Source: Pratylenchus scribneri (lineage: Eukaryota > Nematoda > Chromadorea > Rhabditida > Pratylenchidae). Taken from it: a stretch of 64,000 bases of DNA. Of the stretch, positions 1 through 11,248 are shown piece by piece (the first letter of the stretch is position 1; each line of letters starts with the position of its first letter). The notes under the pieces were generated by a model. The model worked only from the letters and a program-made list of their open reading frames with translations, was not told the origin of the DNA and did not search any database. A program made the position numbers and the translations under genes. The stretch spans positions 2,046,001 through 2,110,000 of the forward strand of contig JAQSEB010000002.1 in the NCBI GenBank assembly GCA_030063045.1, written 5' to 3'.

Positions 1-3000
1 TTGCGCCGAAGGCGGAAACATGCCATTCTGAATGCAATCATTTATCCAGAACAGAGGGCAAGGGTCCGGGCCGAATTTTGCGGGAATACATTTGAGGCAA
101 TGATTTAAATATTTTTTGGAAAAATATATTTTAACTAATTTTAAAAATTAAAAATAATTTTTAAATTAATAAAATTTCCATTAAAATTTTAAAATATTTT
201 AGGTTGACGTGGAGAGGATGACCGAATGTGGGCGTGATTCGGTTGTAATGGTTTCGGAGGAATTCTACGATAAAAAAGTGCTGATCCGTTCCGGCTCGCC
301 GGTGCGCAAATCCACAATAATGGAGGAATTGAGCCGGGAAAGCAGTGAAGAAAATAGTCGGCCAATTCATTTTCTTATGCCATTTTTTATTTTGAATATT
401 TATATTTTTAAAAATAAATAAATATTTATTTGATATAAAATTGTTGGCGACGATTATAAATTATTTTCAATTTTTTCGCATATTTAATTAATAAAAAATA
501 CTTTTATAAAAATTTTAATTAGTTTCGGTTAAATTATGATAAAAATTTAAAATTTATAAAAATTGATCAGAGAATTATGAGCCATCATTTTGAGGAAATA
601 ATCTTTTAAATGATTCAAAATCGATGCCAATAATTTTATATCAATATAAATGAATTATATTTTTCAGCCTCACGCAATTCCCCCGGTTTTGTGGATGCCC
701 ACACACGGATGGCTGTTTCCATCAATGCAAAAAGTGATTATGATTCAGTGCACGTTTTCTTGGAGGAAATTCCCTGGGGTCAAATTGGATTGGATGTGAA
801 GGAGACACCGGTGATCAGTCCAGCTGCCACAACAACATCTGGTACAAATTATAAAATATATGTTAAATAACTTAATTAATATTTTAATATTAATTTATTA
901 TCTCCATTTTCAGCATTTGAGGACCAAAGGAGTGCCCGCAGTTTTGGAATGGCCAGTTCCGTTGATTCGACGCTGACTGTTGGCCGAGAAAGTGTCCTAA
1001 AGCAAATCAGTGTTAGTGAAGGTGTTGGCGGTCTTGGCGATGAATTGAGCGGCAGATTGTCGTTGAGATCAGCTTCGAGGCGATCCTCACAAAAATCATT
1101 GGCTCATTCTGAACGAAGTGGGGCAACAACATTTTTGATTGGTAAATTAGAATTTATTTTTTTAATGAAATCTTATTTTAGGTGGTCAAGAGGAGGAATT
1201 GGAAGATATTCCGGCATATGTGATCAAATCTGGATCAACAGCTTCGATCACATGCGAATTAAACAATGATTGTGTAGAGGAGGGCACCAAAATTGAGGTG
1301 GGAAAATTACTCAATATAAATTTATGAAAATATTGTAAAAAAAATTAGAAATATCCCAAAAAATGTTTAGTTTTTATCCAAAAAATATTTTAATTAGAGG
1401 CCGGACGATAAGGGATCCCGGTCGGTATTCTTCGGGTAAAAAATTCTATGTTTATCCATCCATTTTATAGAGAAAATTTTTTAATTATTCAGGATAATTT
1501 TTATTCATAAAATTAAAAATTCTCTTTCTGATTAAATGGAAGTAAACGAAAAGATAAATCGAAAAAAAGAAAATAATATTTATTTAATTCGAATAATTAT
1601 TGAATGTATTTGACTAATAAAATAAATAATATAATCCAAAATTTGTATTCACAGTGGTTCCGTGGCCAAAATGAACAAATCCTGGCAATGGGCGGCAAAT
1701 TCGAAAGGCACACCCAAGATTGTGTGGAAATTTTGGTCATCTACGATGTTCGACCGGAGGATGGCCAATTATATTCTGTCAAAATCAATGGAGAATTATT
1801 CCCTGTGGCCTATTTGATCATTGAGGATTTGGATGAGGGGATGATGGCCGAGGAAATGTCCTCATCCACTCCATCCGGCCAAACTGTGCTTTTGGCAGGG
1901 CCAAGTGCGCCACCACAATTTTTGACAGCCCCACAAACTCAGTGGGACACGGAATTATTTTTAATTTAATTTATTTTTCTTTTTGCAGATTTGTAATGCA
2001 AGGCGAAACGGCTATCATTTCGGTGTCAATGAATCGAGCAAATTTGAATGTAATTTGGTCAAAAGATGGCCAACAATTGGATGGCCAAAATGCGGAGAAA
2101 ACCAAGGATGGAAGGCCCAGAATTTGGCTGGAAAGTACAACGACTGGATGGTATAGAGTCATAGTGAATGAGGTACAATTTTCGGATCAAGGATATTATT
2201 ATGCCCAAATTGGTGACAAATTCACAAATGTTCAACTCATTGTGGAAGGTGAATTATTAATAATTTATTTATAATTAATTTATTAAATATTTATTCAACT
2301 TTTTAATTAATTATTAATTAAATTTAAATTTTTATTTTCCATTTAAATAATATTTATTTATTTAGATCGAATTGATGAACGCGAAGTGCAAGTTTCTTCG
2401 GCGGAAACGGACGACGAGGAATTAGGAGATTATTTGGTCCCAATTGGATCTACCGCAACAATTGCCTGCGAAGTGAAAAATTCATCAATAAAATTATAAA
2501 TTAATACATTTTTAGCTTGAAAATGTGAGTTTTGGCTATCGATTGCATTGGCAACGGAATCATCGCGATTTGGACGCGAGGATTGCTTCTGGCGATGGAA
2601 AATTTGAGCATGTTGTGAATGGGACTAAACATTATTTGATCATCCATTGCGCACAACCATGCGATTCCGGTATAATTTAATTAATGTTTATTTTTAAAAC
2701 TATTTTTTTCAAGAAATTATTTTCAAATTTTATTTTTAAAATAATTTTTAAAATTTCACAAATTAATAAAAATAATTTTTAAATTGATATATATTTAATT
2801 ATTTATTTAAATAAATTTAATTATTCGAATTTTAGGCGTCTATTCAGTACGAATTGGTGATGCCAAATTCAAGGTGGCCCAAATCACAATAAGCAATGAA
2901 CAACAATTGTCCGGTTCTATTGGAGGCGGTTCGGCGAGTCGAGTGAAACGAATTTCCAGCCAATCTTTGGAAAAAATTGAAGAAAAGGAACAACAACAAA

Positions 3001-3035
3001 TATCATCAAAAAGCAGGGGAAGAAGAAAGGAATAA
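1..3035 (+). CDS. Ig-domain muscle protein (DIM-1/UNC-89-like), 3' part
   Basis: The 5' end lies outside the window. Ten joined exons (1-96, 203-344, 668-841, 914-1141, 1182-1297, 1655-1941, 1989-2248, 2366-2472, 2516-2669, 2836-3035) keep one frame for 587 residues. The first ~220 residues are Ser/Arg-rich and look disordered. Three I-set immunoglobulin-like domains follow, starting near IPAYVIKSGSTASITC, FVMQGETAIISVSM and YLVPIGSTATIACE. All three have the D-x-G-x-Y signature or a close variant but no F-strand Cys (YSVKING, YYAQIGD, YSVRIGD), as in cytoplasmic muscle Ig modules. A basic tail ends the protein. A disordered N-terminus plus three Ig domains recalls nematode DIM-1; UNC-89/obscurin or titin is the alternative. 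The likely role is sarcomere attachment, by inference. The first intron begins with GC (after GAG). Confidence 0.75.
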
Positions 3036-5195
3036 ATTATAGGAACAAAAAATGGATAATTATTTGATTATTCACATTATCAAAAAAATAGTCACCCAAA
3101 ATTCCGCTTTTTTTTATTTTATTATTTTCTTTCATTTGTATAAAAATTTTAATCGGTAAATTTAAAGAAAAGTGCACTAAATTCCAATCCCTTCGTTTCA
3201 TTAACTGCATTTATTAGAGAACGGAAGTCATTTTTGCATTTGCAAATTGCAGTCAAAAAGGCAATCAACTCCTTCCACCAACTGCGCAGAAAATTGCCAT
3301 TTGGGTTTATGGAAAACGAAATTTAGAAGCAATAAATTTTTCGATCCATCACCCAAATTAATGCGGAAAAATTCAGAATAAACTTTCTTTCAAATATATT
3401 TTCTCTTATTGAAAATATTTAAAATATTATGAAAAATTGTTCAATCTACATATTTTCTTTTGAAATTGAAAAGAATGAAAAATTCATAAAATTTTTTAAA
3501 TTCGTAAAATTTTTAAATTTTTTTGCCTCTTTGTTTTACAACTTAAAAATTCGGATTAATATATTTTGTTTAATATTTTCACCGGATGAATCATTTCCCT
3601 CAATCGCAATTTCCGGTCTAAATAAAAAAAATGACAATTTTTCAAATGGCAATAAATTATATTGGACAAAAAATTAAAACTTTGATCCTATTTTCCAAAT
3701 CAATCAAAAAAACATTAAAATTCTTTGATAAATTCTTTAAGTCATTTGTCTTTTTTCGTGATTTAAAAATTAGAAATACAAAAAAATATCATGGTTAGAA
3801 AGGAGCTAAAAGGGGAGAAAATTTATTTAAATAAATTCAATTAAAAAGCCATAATAAATTGGAAAGAAGAAAGTCAATCATTGGCTTAAAAAAATAAAAT
3901 CATTGTCTAATAAAATATTTTCTTCAATTTTTATGATTTTTTTCCATTCTTAATAACAACTGCTTTGGCCGGGCGGGGGAAATACCCCCATTAATTTTTA
4001 CAATAATTTTATCGTCGATCATGCGCCCATTACCCCTTCATCGCAAATTCGCACCCAAACAAAACACCCACGCCTTCCCTGTGATGGTAATTAAAAATTA
4101 AATAATTTAAAGGTGCACATTCATCAATCAAAAAATTTTCTAACCGAATGAATTGTTGGAGATTTTGGTGAAAAGCAAATTGGCAAATTTTTTTTGGAGA
4201 TTTGCTCATTGGTTTTGGGTTCAGGCGTCCCCATTGATAAACAGAAATGACCCAGGGGAAGATGGATGGATGGAATAGGAAATTAATGAAGGCCATCAAA
4301 GTGAGATTGTTGTTGATTAGAAATTTGAATGGATAATTTGATAAAAAATAATTTTGTGAAGATGAATTTTGTTATATTTATTTGGCTTATAATCTGTTGA
4401 ATTATTGTTATTTTTAGAAATTTTTCCTAAAATAGGGGTGCCATTTTTAGTGAATTTTACTAGAATTTTGTTCATGCCAGATCTTTGACAGATTTTTAAA
4501 AATTTGCTATTTCTGCCAAATTTAAAATTTTTATTAAAAAATAATACATTTTCTCCTCACAGAGCCATTTTTATTAAATTTTTGTTAAAATTTTCGCTAT
4601 GAGATAATTTTAAAACTTTACATCGAGAATTGCCCAAATAAGTCAATCAGAAGTTAAATATAAAGCAAAAAATTTTATAAAAACATTGCTTTTGTTTTTA
4701 CTGCTAGATTTTTAGCCTGAATTTAGAAAATTTTTGCCCAAATTTTATCGGATTTTTAGACCTGGATGCCAGAATTTTGGGTTTTTTAGATGGCACATTT
4801 AACCTCATAATTAATAAAACAATTGCCAATTCAAATATTATTAAATAATAAGCAAAAAAAACATTTACAATTCGTTGTTTGGATCAATTTCACCTTTCCT
4901 TTAAGTTCAAATGACCCCAAAGCCAAAGAACAAAGTTAAATGACATTTTGGCGAACAAAATAATACAAAGGGCGAGACCCCGTCTCGGTTGAGAAGATTA
5001 ATGATAGGCGGAAGTATTTGCGCTGGAAATGAAGAAGAGAAGAGATGGTGGAATGATCCGCCGATCCGGTTTAATTGAATTATCGTTGCCCGCCCCCTCA
5101 AAAATGTACCCAACATTCCCATCTCAACATGGGGTTCACACATGTTTACGCGCGAAGTTCACAACATATCGAGGCCATCGCTGGCTATCTCCGCC
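3036..5195. other. Intergenic, AT-rich
   Basis: No reading frame here has coding character. The open frames at 3429-3677 and 4030-4299 have low-complexity composition (F/K/N-rich) and no splice partners. The last ~200 bases are richer in GC and run into the TATA box at 5196. Confidence 0.5.
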
Positions 5196-5203
5196 TATAA
5201 AAG
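5196..5203 (+). promoter_or_regulatory. TATA box upstream of small secreted peptide
   Basis: TATAAAAG in a GC-richer context (CCGCC before, GGCTGG after). It is about 230 bp before the ATG at 5427, so the 5' leader would be ~200 nt, possibly spliced. It is the clearest TATA box among the cellular genes of the window. Assignment to the 5427 gene is by proximity. Confidence 0.5.
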
Positions 5204-5426
5204 GGCTGGCCAAATTGCCAAATTGGCTCATTTTTGTTTCATTTTAACAATAAAAATAATAAAAATAAAAATCCACCCATCTAATATCGAAGGCAATTTT
5301 CATAACTTTCCAAGAGTTTTTCCTTATTATTATTATTATTTTTTTTTTGATAAATAAATTTAGAAAATTTTCAGAATAAAATAAAAATTTCTGATAGCCG
5401 AAAAATTCACAAAAATTCACATAAAA

Positions 5427-5579
5427 ATGCAGCAACAATTCAACTTGACATTGTTCATTGCCATTTTAATTGCCATCCTTTTGCTGCTCCAAATTTGCGT
5501 GCTGCCTCAAGCAAATGCCCAATTGTTCGGCAATGGAGGACTGTTCATGGCATGCATGCCGTGCGGCAATATTCCATGA
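5427..5579 (+). CDS. Small secreted peptide, 50 aa
   Basis: A single-exon ORF of 50 residues. Residues 1-31 form a textbook signal peptide: a polar start, a long Leu/Ile core (residues 8-25), then a PQANA cleavage site. The predicted mature peptide is only ~19 residues, is Gly-rich (LFGNGG), and ends with a C-x-x-C pair (ACMPC) before GNIP. A consensus TATA box lies 230 bp upstream and AATAAA-like signals follow the stop. The gene is too short for a family assignment. It could be a secreted neuropeptide-like or antimicrobial-like peptide, or a gland secretion; none of these is demonstrated. The signal peptide and the upstream promoter argue against a chance ORF. Confidence 0.6.
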   Translation: MQQQFNLTLFIAILIAILLLLQICVLPQANAQLFGNGGLFMACMPCGNIP

Positions 5580-6600
5580 AAGAATTTATACAGTAAAATT
5601 GATGAGAAATTCGAATCAAGTCAAAATAAAATGAAAATGATCTTCACTAATTTTATTTAAAATATTTTTTATTCATATTTTTAATCAAAGAATAAAATAA
5701 TTTTAATTTAATTTGTAAGGGAATCTTCATTGAAGAATCAATCATCAATTTTTATTTGTTTAATCTTTAAATTCCACTACACAATTTACCATTCAAAAAT
5801 GTTCAAGCAAAACATTTCAGTTTTTATTTCTTTTTTATTTGCTTATCGTTTTATCAGCTTTTCCCATCCTTATCAAATTTATTTTTTTACTTCCTTCATT
5901 CCAAAACAATTTTTGTGTTGGAATTTATCTTTAATTGACACCTTTTAATGATCCACAATTTGGCCGAATGTTCAAGTCCAAAAATTTTCATTTTATGAGA
6001 TTCCATCCTCATATTTTTTCATTAATAATATAAAATCATATAATTACAAATCAAGCAGAAAATTAACAAAAAATATTCGATTTTATTTCCTTGTCTAATT
6101 AATCCATTGATTATTGCCTGAAAAATTTTTTTCTATTTTTATAGCTTGGAAATTTCATTTAATCAATTTTATTCTTTATTTCTAATATGATTTTTGTAAA
6201 ATTTTGCTTTTTCATCATTTTTTATTCCAAATTGTCCAGAACAAATGGTTGGCAATTTTGGGAAAAGCCTTTGGAATTGGCAAAGCCGAATCAAGTAAAA
6301 AATAAATAAATAAATAAATATTTTTTTGCTGTATAAATTTTGAAAAAAATTCAAATTATTTTTTTAATCCATATATTTTCGATTTTTCTAGCTGCTCTAA
6401 TTTAATGAAGAAAATTCCTAAATTTTTTTATTGTTTGTAGAGAAATGCAAAATACAACAATTATTAATATCAAAAATTTATTAAAATTTAACAAAAAATT
6501 ATTTCTCTTGTTTTTTGTCAATTTTGCCAGAAAAGAATTTAGGAAATGTCTTTATTGCATTTTTAATTAATATTTAAAATAATATTTTTTAATTATTTAG
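5580..6600. other. Gap that should hold the 5' end of the oxidase gene
   Basis: The multicopper oxidase downstream has no start codon in its first visible exon, so its first exon(s) must lie here or further upstream. A hydrophobic start at 5799 (MFKQNISVFISFLF) could be a signal peptide, and 6238-6293 could be an exon ending before GTAAAA. I could not join either to the exon at 6601 in phase, so the 5' end is left open. Confidence 0.4.
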
Positions 6601-9600
6601 GATGGCATTTATGAATTTGATTTGTGGATTAGGCAAGCCCTGACAATGACCACAAATCCGGTGGATGATTCCTCAATGGTTGTTGATTATTCACCGGAAA
6701 ATGTAATTTTCAATTTTTTAATATAACTTTTTTGGGTGTAATAACTAAATTTATTGAGAAATACTATGCGAACAAACAATTATTTATTTAAGCCCAATAA
6801 TAATTCACTTAACAAATTTTAGAATATTTTTAAATCAAAAGATGTATGGGTATTCTATCAAACCATATCAAAATCAAAACCATCAAAAACAATGGGGATT
6901 AACGAGGAATTAATAATTAAAATGAATGATTGAACTGGGAAAAATATTCGAAGGAATGAGAACAAATAATCACAGAATCGAATTCTTCATAAAACAAATG
7001 AAATACTTAAATATATTCCTCTTTTCTATTTCTACCCATTTAATAGCTGGAAGAAGAGGTTCTCTTTTTCTAAAGAAGGGAGACATTCGTTTCCCTCGAT
7101 TTGATGGAAGGGAATACTGTATGAATACCGTATTCTCTCTTTTCCTAAAGAAGAGGCTAACTTAATTTGATGGATGAGAAAGAAAAGAGCTCATTTCTTC
7201 TCCCCTGTCATCTCATTCTTTTGGGGCAATTTATGACTCACATTTTTAGGAACATAATTTCCTTCAATCCTAATAATTTGTATGATTTTTATATGATTTT
7301 GTAGAAGAGAAAATTTTCAATATTATAATTATTCTTTTAACCATAAAATTTTCTTATATCCGAATTTTGACCAAAATCTTTCATTCTTTCAAATTAATAA
7401 AATTTTTAGCTTACTTGGAGTCAAAGAGATCCAAATTTTCGGACAAAATGCACCGAAAATATGACAATTTTGCATGAAAATTCGGAAATTGATGAAATGG
7501 ACAAAAGATTGGAAACATTATTACAATGGGATGGAATGCATCGAAAAATTATTACAATCAATGGAAAAAGGTTAAAATTAATTTATTAGAAAATAATATT
7601 CCCTTAAATTCTAAAATTTTCATTTTTAGTCCCGGTGAGCCAATTGTCGTTCCATTGGGTGCCAAAATTGTAATGCGCATTCGGAATCGGCTCCAAAGCC
7701 AGTCGATCACGGTGCATATTCATGGGATGAACCAAAGGAATCGATGGTTCATGGATGGGACCCCTCAATTGGCACAATGCCCAATTGGACCTGGCAATGA
7801 GTAAAGGGCATTTTCATTGGAAAATAAAATGACAATTAATATTTGTGACAAAGCATTTTTGCAAATTTATAATATATTTACTTTTAAAGACATTTTTGAG
7901 CTATAAAAAGTTAAAATTAATTTGCAAAAAATTAATAATATAAATATTAACAATATAATTAGTCGTTTTTATATTCCAGTTTTACATATAAATTCATTGC
8001 GGACACGCCCGGCACCCATTGGTACCATGGTTAGAATTTTATTATAAAATTAATATTTAAATTAAATTTGTAAATTAAATTAATTACTCAATTTTAGGCC
8101 ACTTGATGGGAGACAGGGCAATGGGATTGTTTAGTGGATTTGTTGTCATGAGGCCTGATGAAAGGAAACGCTTCATAACGGAAGAGGCCGGGGAATTGGC
8201 CGTTGGAAGAGAATATTATTCAATTTTACAGGCAAAATTAAAAAAATTATTTTATATAAATAATATTTATAGAATTGGCATCCCGAATCTGTGGAGGATA
8301 CCTATTTGGACATGTGGGAAGGCAGGGCAAAATGGATGGGCAAAAATGTGGACTCGGGGGAATGTATTCAGAAAGAAAATGTAAATGAAATATTTTATTT
8401 ATTAATTTTATATTTTAATTAATAATTAATTATTTATTCCTTTTACAATTTTAGACCATTTTATTAAATTTGAAAAATATTAAAATTTATATTTAAGGCT
8501 GGCCCACCTCGGACTGGCCCATTTTTTGGCTATTTACGCACAATGACAATTTTGGTGAATCAAAAGGGATGGCATCGGCATGAGGACATTTTGACGCAGC
8601 CTTCTGCCCTTCCATTGGCCAATTTTGGCATCAGAAAAAGTCAGAAATATTATTTTTTAAAATTATTTTAATTCAGATGAAAACATTCTCCTCCGTCTTG
8701 TCAATGGGGGCAATGAAGAATGTGAAGGAAAATATTTTATAAAAAATATTTTATTATTTTTAGCATTTTATATTTGGATAGAAGACCATGATTTTTGGGT
8801 GGTGGCGGCGGATGGGGCATATGTTAAGCCAAAAATGGTTCGAATTTAATTTTTGTCAAAAATATTTATTTTAATTTAATTATTCTTAAACTTTTAATAA
8901 AAATATTTTAATATTTTTATGTGGATTCATTGACCATACACCCAGGGGAACGTTACGATTTGCTTATTAAAGGCCTTGAGGCACCCAAGAAAATGCCCTA
9001 TTATTTGATAATTGAATCATTTGAACAATTTATGGGAAATATAAGCGAAAATCGGATCGAAAAAATGTATGGGCTGGCCACACTTCGATACCAGGATTTT
9101 GGGGCCCGAACAAAGCTCACAAATTTGGACAGCAATAATGGTGAAAAATTGGAAATATTATCAATAAAATAATTTATTTATTCCAGTTGATTTCTTTCAT
9201 CAAAAATGCACTCAATCAAACATTTGCCACATTCTGAATTGTCCACATGCCAATTTCTACACAATACCACGCAATTACACTTGCCTAACAAATCGACATT
9301 TGGAAAATGATGAATTTAATGATAGTTCGAATGAGGAAATATTGGAACAAAAAATGTTTGATAAGAACAATTTCCAGGTAATTTTTTCTTTTTATTTTAT
9401 TATTGAATATGAATATATTGTATTTTATTTTTACTAATTTACAAAAATTTCCTTTATGAAAATTATTTTTTTTTAATTTCAAAGGAAATAATGCTGAATG
9501 TGCATGCCGGTTTGGATGGATGGTATTTCAAAAGAGCCAATGGCATTCCATATTTTCATCAAGAAAATTTACAAGAAATTGTGGAATTTTGTGATCCTAA

Positions 9601-10889
9601 AAAATGGTGAGAAAATAAAAAATATTATATTTTTAATAATTTTTTAGCGATCGTTGGACAAAACATTGCCAATGTTTTCATCATTATGAATTTGGCCTGG
9701 GCAATATTGTCCAGGTTAAAATTTTACGAATTAAAATAAAATCATTAAATTTGAAAGAATTTATAGGAAAATAAATTTAATTAATTAATTTGTTCGAAAA
9801 ATTATATTAGAAATAAACTGTAAATAAAAAAGAATTCGATCCCATAAGATGACATTAGCCACCTGGGCAAATATGTTGCATCCATTCCATTTACATGGCA
9901 CAAAATTTTACGTGGTCCAAACCGGTATCATGGGCGACAATTATACGATGAATGACGATTTGGAATGTGCGGAAAAAGAGGTGATAATTTTAAGTAATTT
10001 CCACTAAATAAGTTATTTGAACTTCAAATTAATTAGAATAATTCCGCCTGTTTTAAGAATACATTCGCCTTTCTAATTCCGCCTGGTTAAGAATAATTCC
10101 GCCTGGTTAAGAATAATTCCGCCTGATTAAGAATAATTCCGCCTGGTTAAGAATAATTCCGCCTGGTTAAGAATAATTCCGCCTGGTTAAGAATAATTCC
10201 GCCTGGTTAAGAATAATTCCGCCTGGTTAAGAATAATTCCGCCTGGTTAAGAATAATTCCGCCTGGTTAAGAATAATTCCGCCTGGTTAGTTAGAATAAT
10301 TCCGCCTTTTTATCCTCAGAATAATTATGTTTCAAGAATAATCGCCTGTTTTAAAATTATGGTTTAAAAATAGTTCTGTCTATTAAGTAATATAATTCCG
10401 TCAGAATAAAATTAAGAATAAAATACAATTATTTAAGAAATATTGTCTCTCATTCAAATGGCGAAATGGAACATTCAATGGAGGTAATATTCCGGGAATG
10501 CATAGAAATCCTGTTTTGCGCGACACAATTATGATCCCAAGCAAAGGATATGTGACTATCCGGTGGGGAAAAAATTTTAAAAAATGAAAAAAAAATAATT
10601 TAGATTTCGTGCCACAAATCCGGGTTGGTTTTTCGGACATTGCCATTTGCTCTACCATGCAATGGACGGAATGAGTTTTGCCTACAAAGTGGACTCCAAA
10701 ACGGGCCCTTCCATCATCCCCAGTCCACCACCAAATTTCCCAATAAATTGTGGCCATTTTGAAGGACAAGAAGATTGGGCCGAAATAAATCAAGTGGATG
10801 GAAAGAATTCATCAATCCAAGAATTTTGGCCAAATATTTTGCTTTTCTTTTGTTCAATTATTATTTCTTTTCAATTTTTGATTATTTAA
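6601..10889 (+). CDS. Multicopper oxidase (laccase-like), membrane-anchored
   Basis: Sixteen exons (6601-6702, 7410-7570, 7630-7800, 7980-8029, 8098-8231, 8273-8380, 8498-8639, 8677-8721, 8764-8837, 8921-9140, 9187-9377, 9485-9606, 9648-9714, 9849-9980, 10438-10562, 10604-10889) give 709 visible residues; the start is missing. Three cupredoxin domains are implied by intact copper motifs: HIHG (117-120), HWYHGH (158-163), HPFHLHG (540-546) and HCHLLYHAMDGM (627-638). C628 is the type-1 Cys, H540 and H633 its His ligands, and M638 the axial Met. Such enzymes oxidise phenols or metals with reduction of O2 to water. The last ~20 residues are hydrophobic, which suggests a membrane or GPI anchor outside the cell. 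Oddities: a GC donor at 8232, no AG at the 3' end of the intron before 8921, and a minisatellite in the 9981-10437 intron. Confidence 0.88.
10034..10350 (+). repeat. 20-bp minisatellite in oxidase intron (family M, locus 1)
   Basis: About 12-14 tandem copies of a 20-bp unit (AGAATAATTCCGCCTGGTTA and close variants), decaying at both edges. It lies wholly inside the oxidase intron 9981-10437. The core AGAATAATTCCGCCTG is the same as in the arrays at 34.8 kb and 60.6 kb. Confidence 0.9.
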
Positions 10890-10929
10890 ACGGAAAATCC
10901 GTTAACCTTCCATTCGATCAAAATGACCC

Positions 10930-11190
10930 AACTAAATTCCGTTTATTTTTCCCAAAAATCAATTGATCAAGCCATCCTCCTCCACTTTGTGACCCATCCC
11001 ATTTGTGGTGTTTGTGTTTTTGGGGTTTGTTTTGACCAAATTCAGTCAATCTTTTCGCTCTCCCAATATCCCCCTCCCCATTTTTGGGTGTCTCTTCCTG
11101 GATAGCGAACTTGCCCCCCCCCCCCCCCCCCCCCTATTGTACCATTGTTTGGCAAAAATGAATTAAAGGGTTGGTGTGGGGATGGAAATA
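10930..11190 (+). repeat. Left diverged direct repeat flanking the satellite block; contains C20 tract
   Basis: From GTTTATTTTTCC through GGTGTTTGTG, TTTTCGCT and the C/T-rich stretch to the A/G-rich end, this segment follows the order of similar blocks at 25,580-25,830 on the far side of the satellite block. Alignment by eye shows many mismatches and small gaps. A run of 20 C lies at 11114-11133, where the right copy has a short CCCCC. Confidence 0.55.
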
Positions 11191-11248
11191 GTGAATTGAG
11201 ATTGAGATGGTGGATGGAACAAATATGGGATGGAAATGGAGGAATTTT

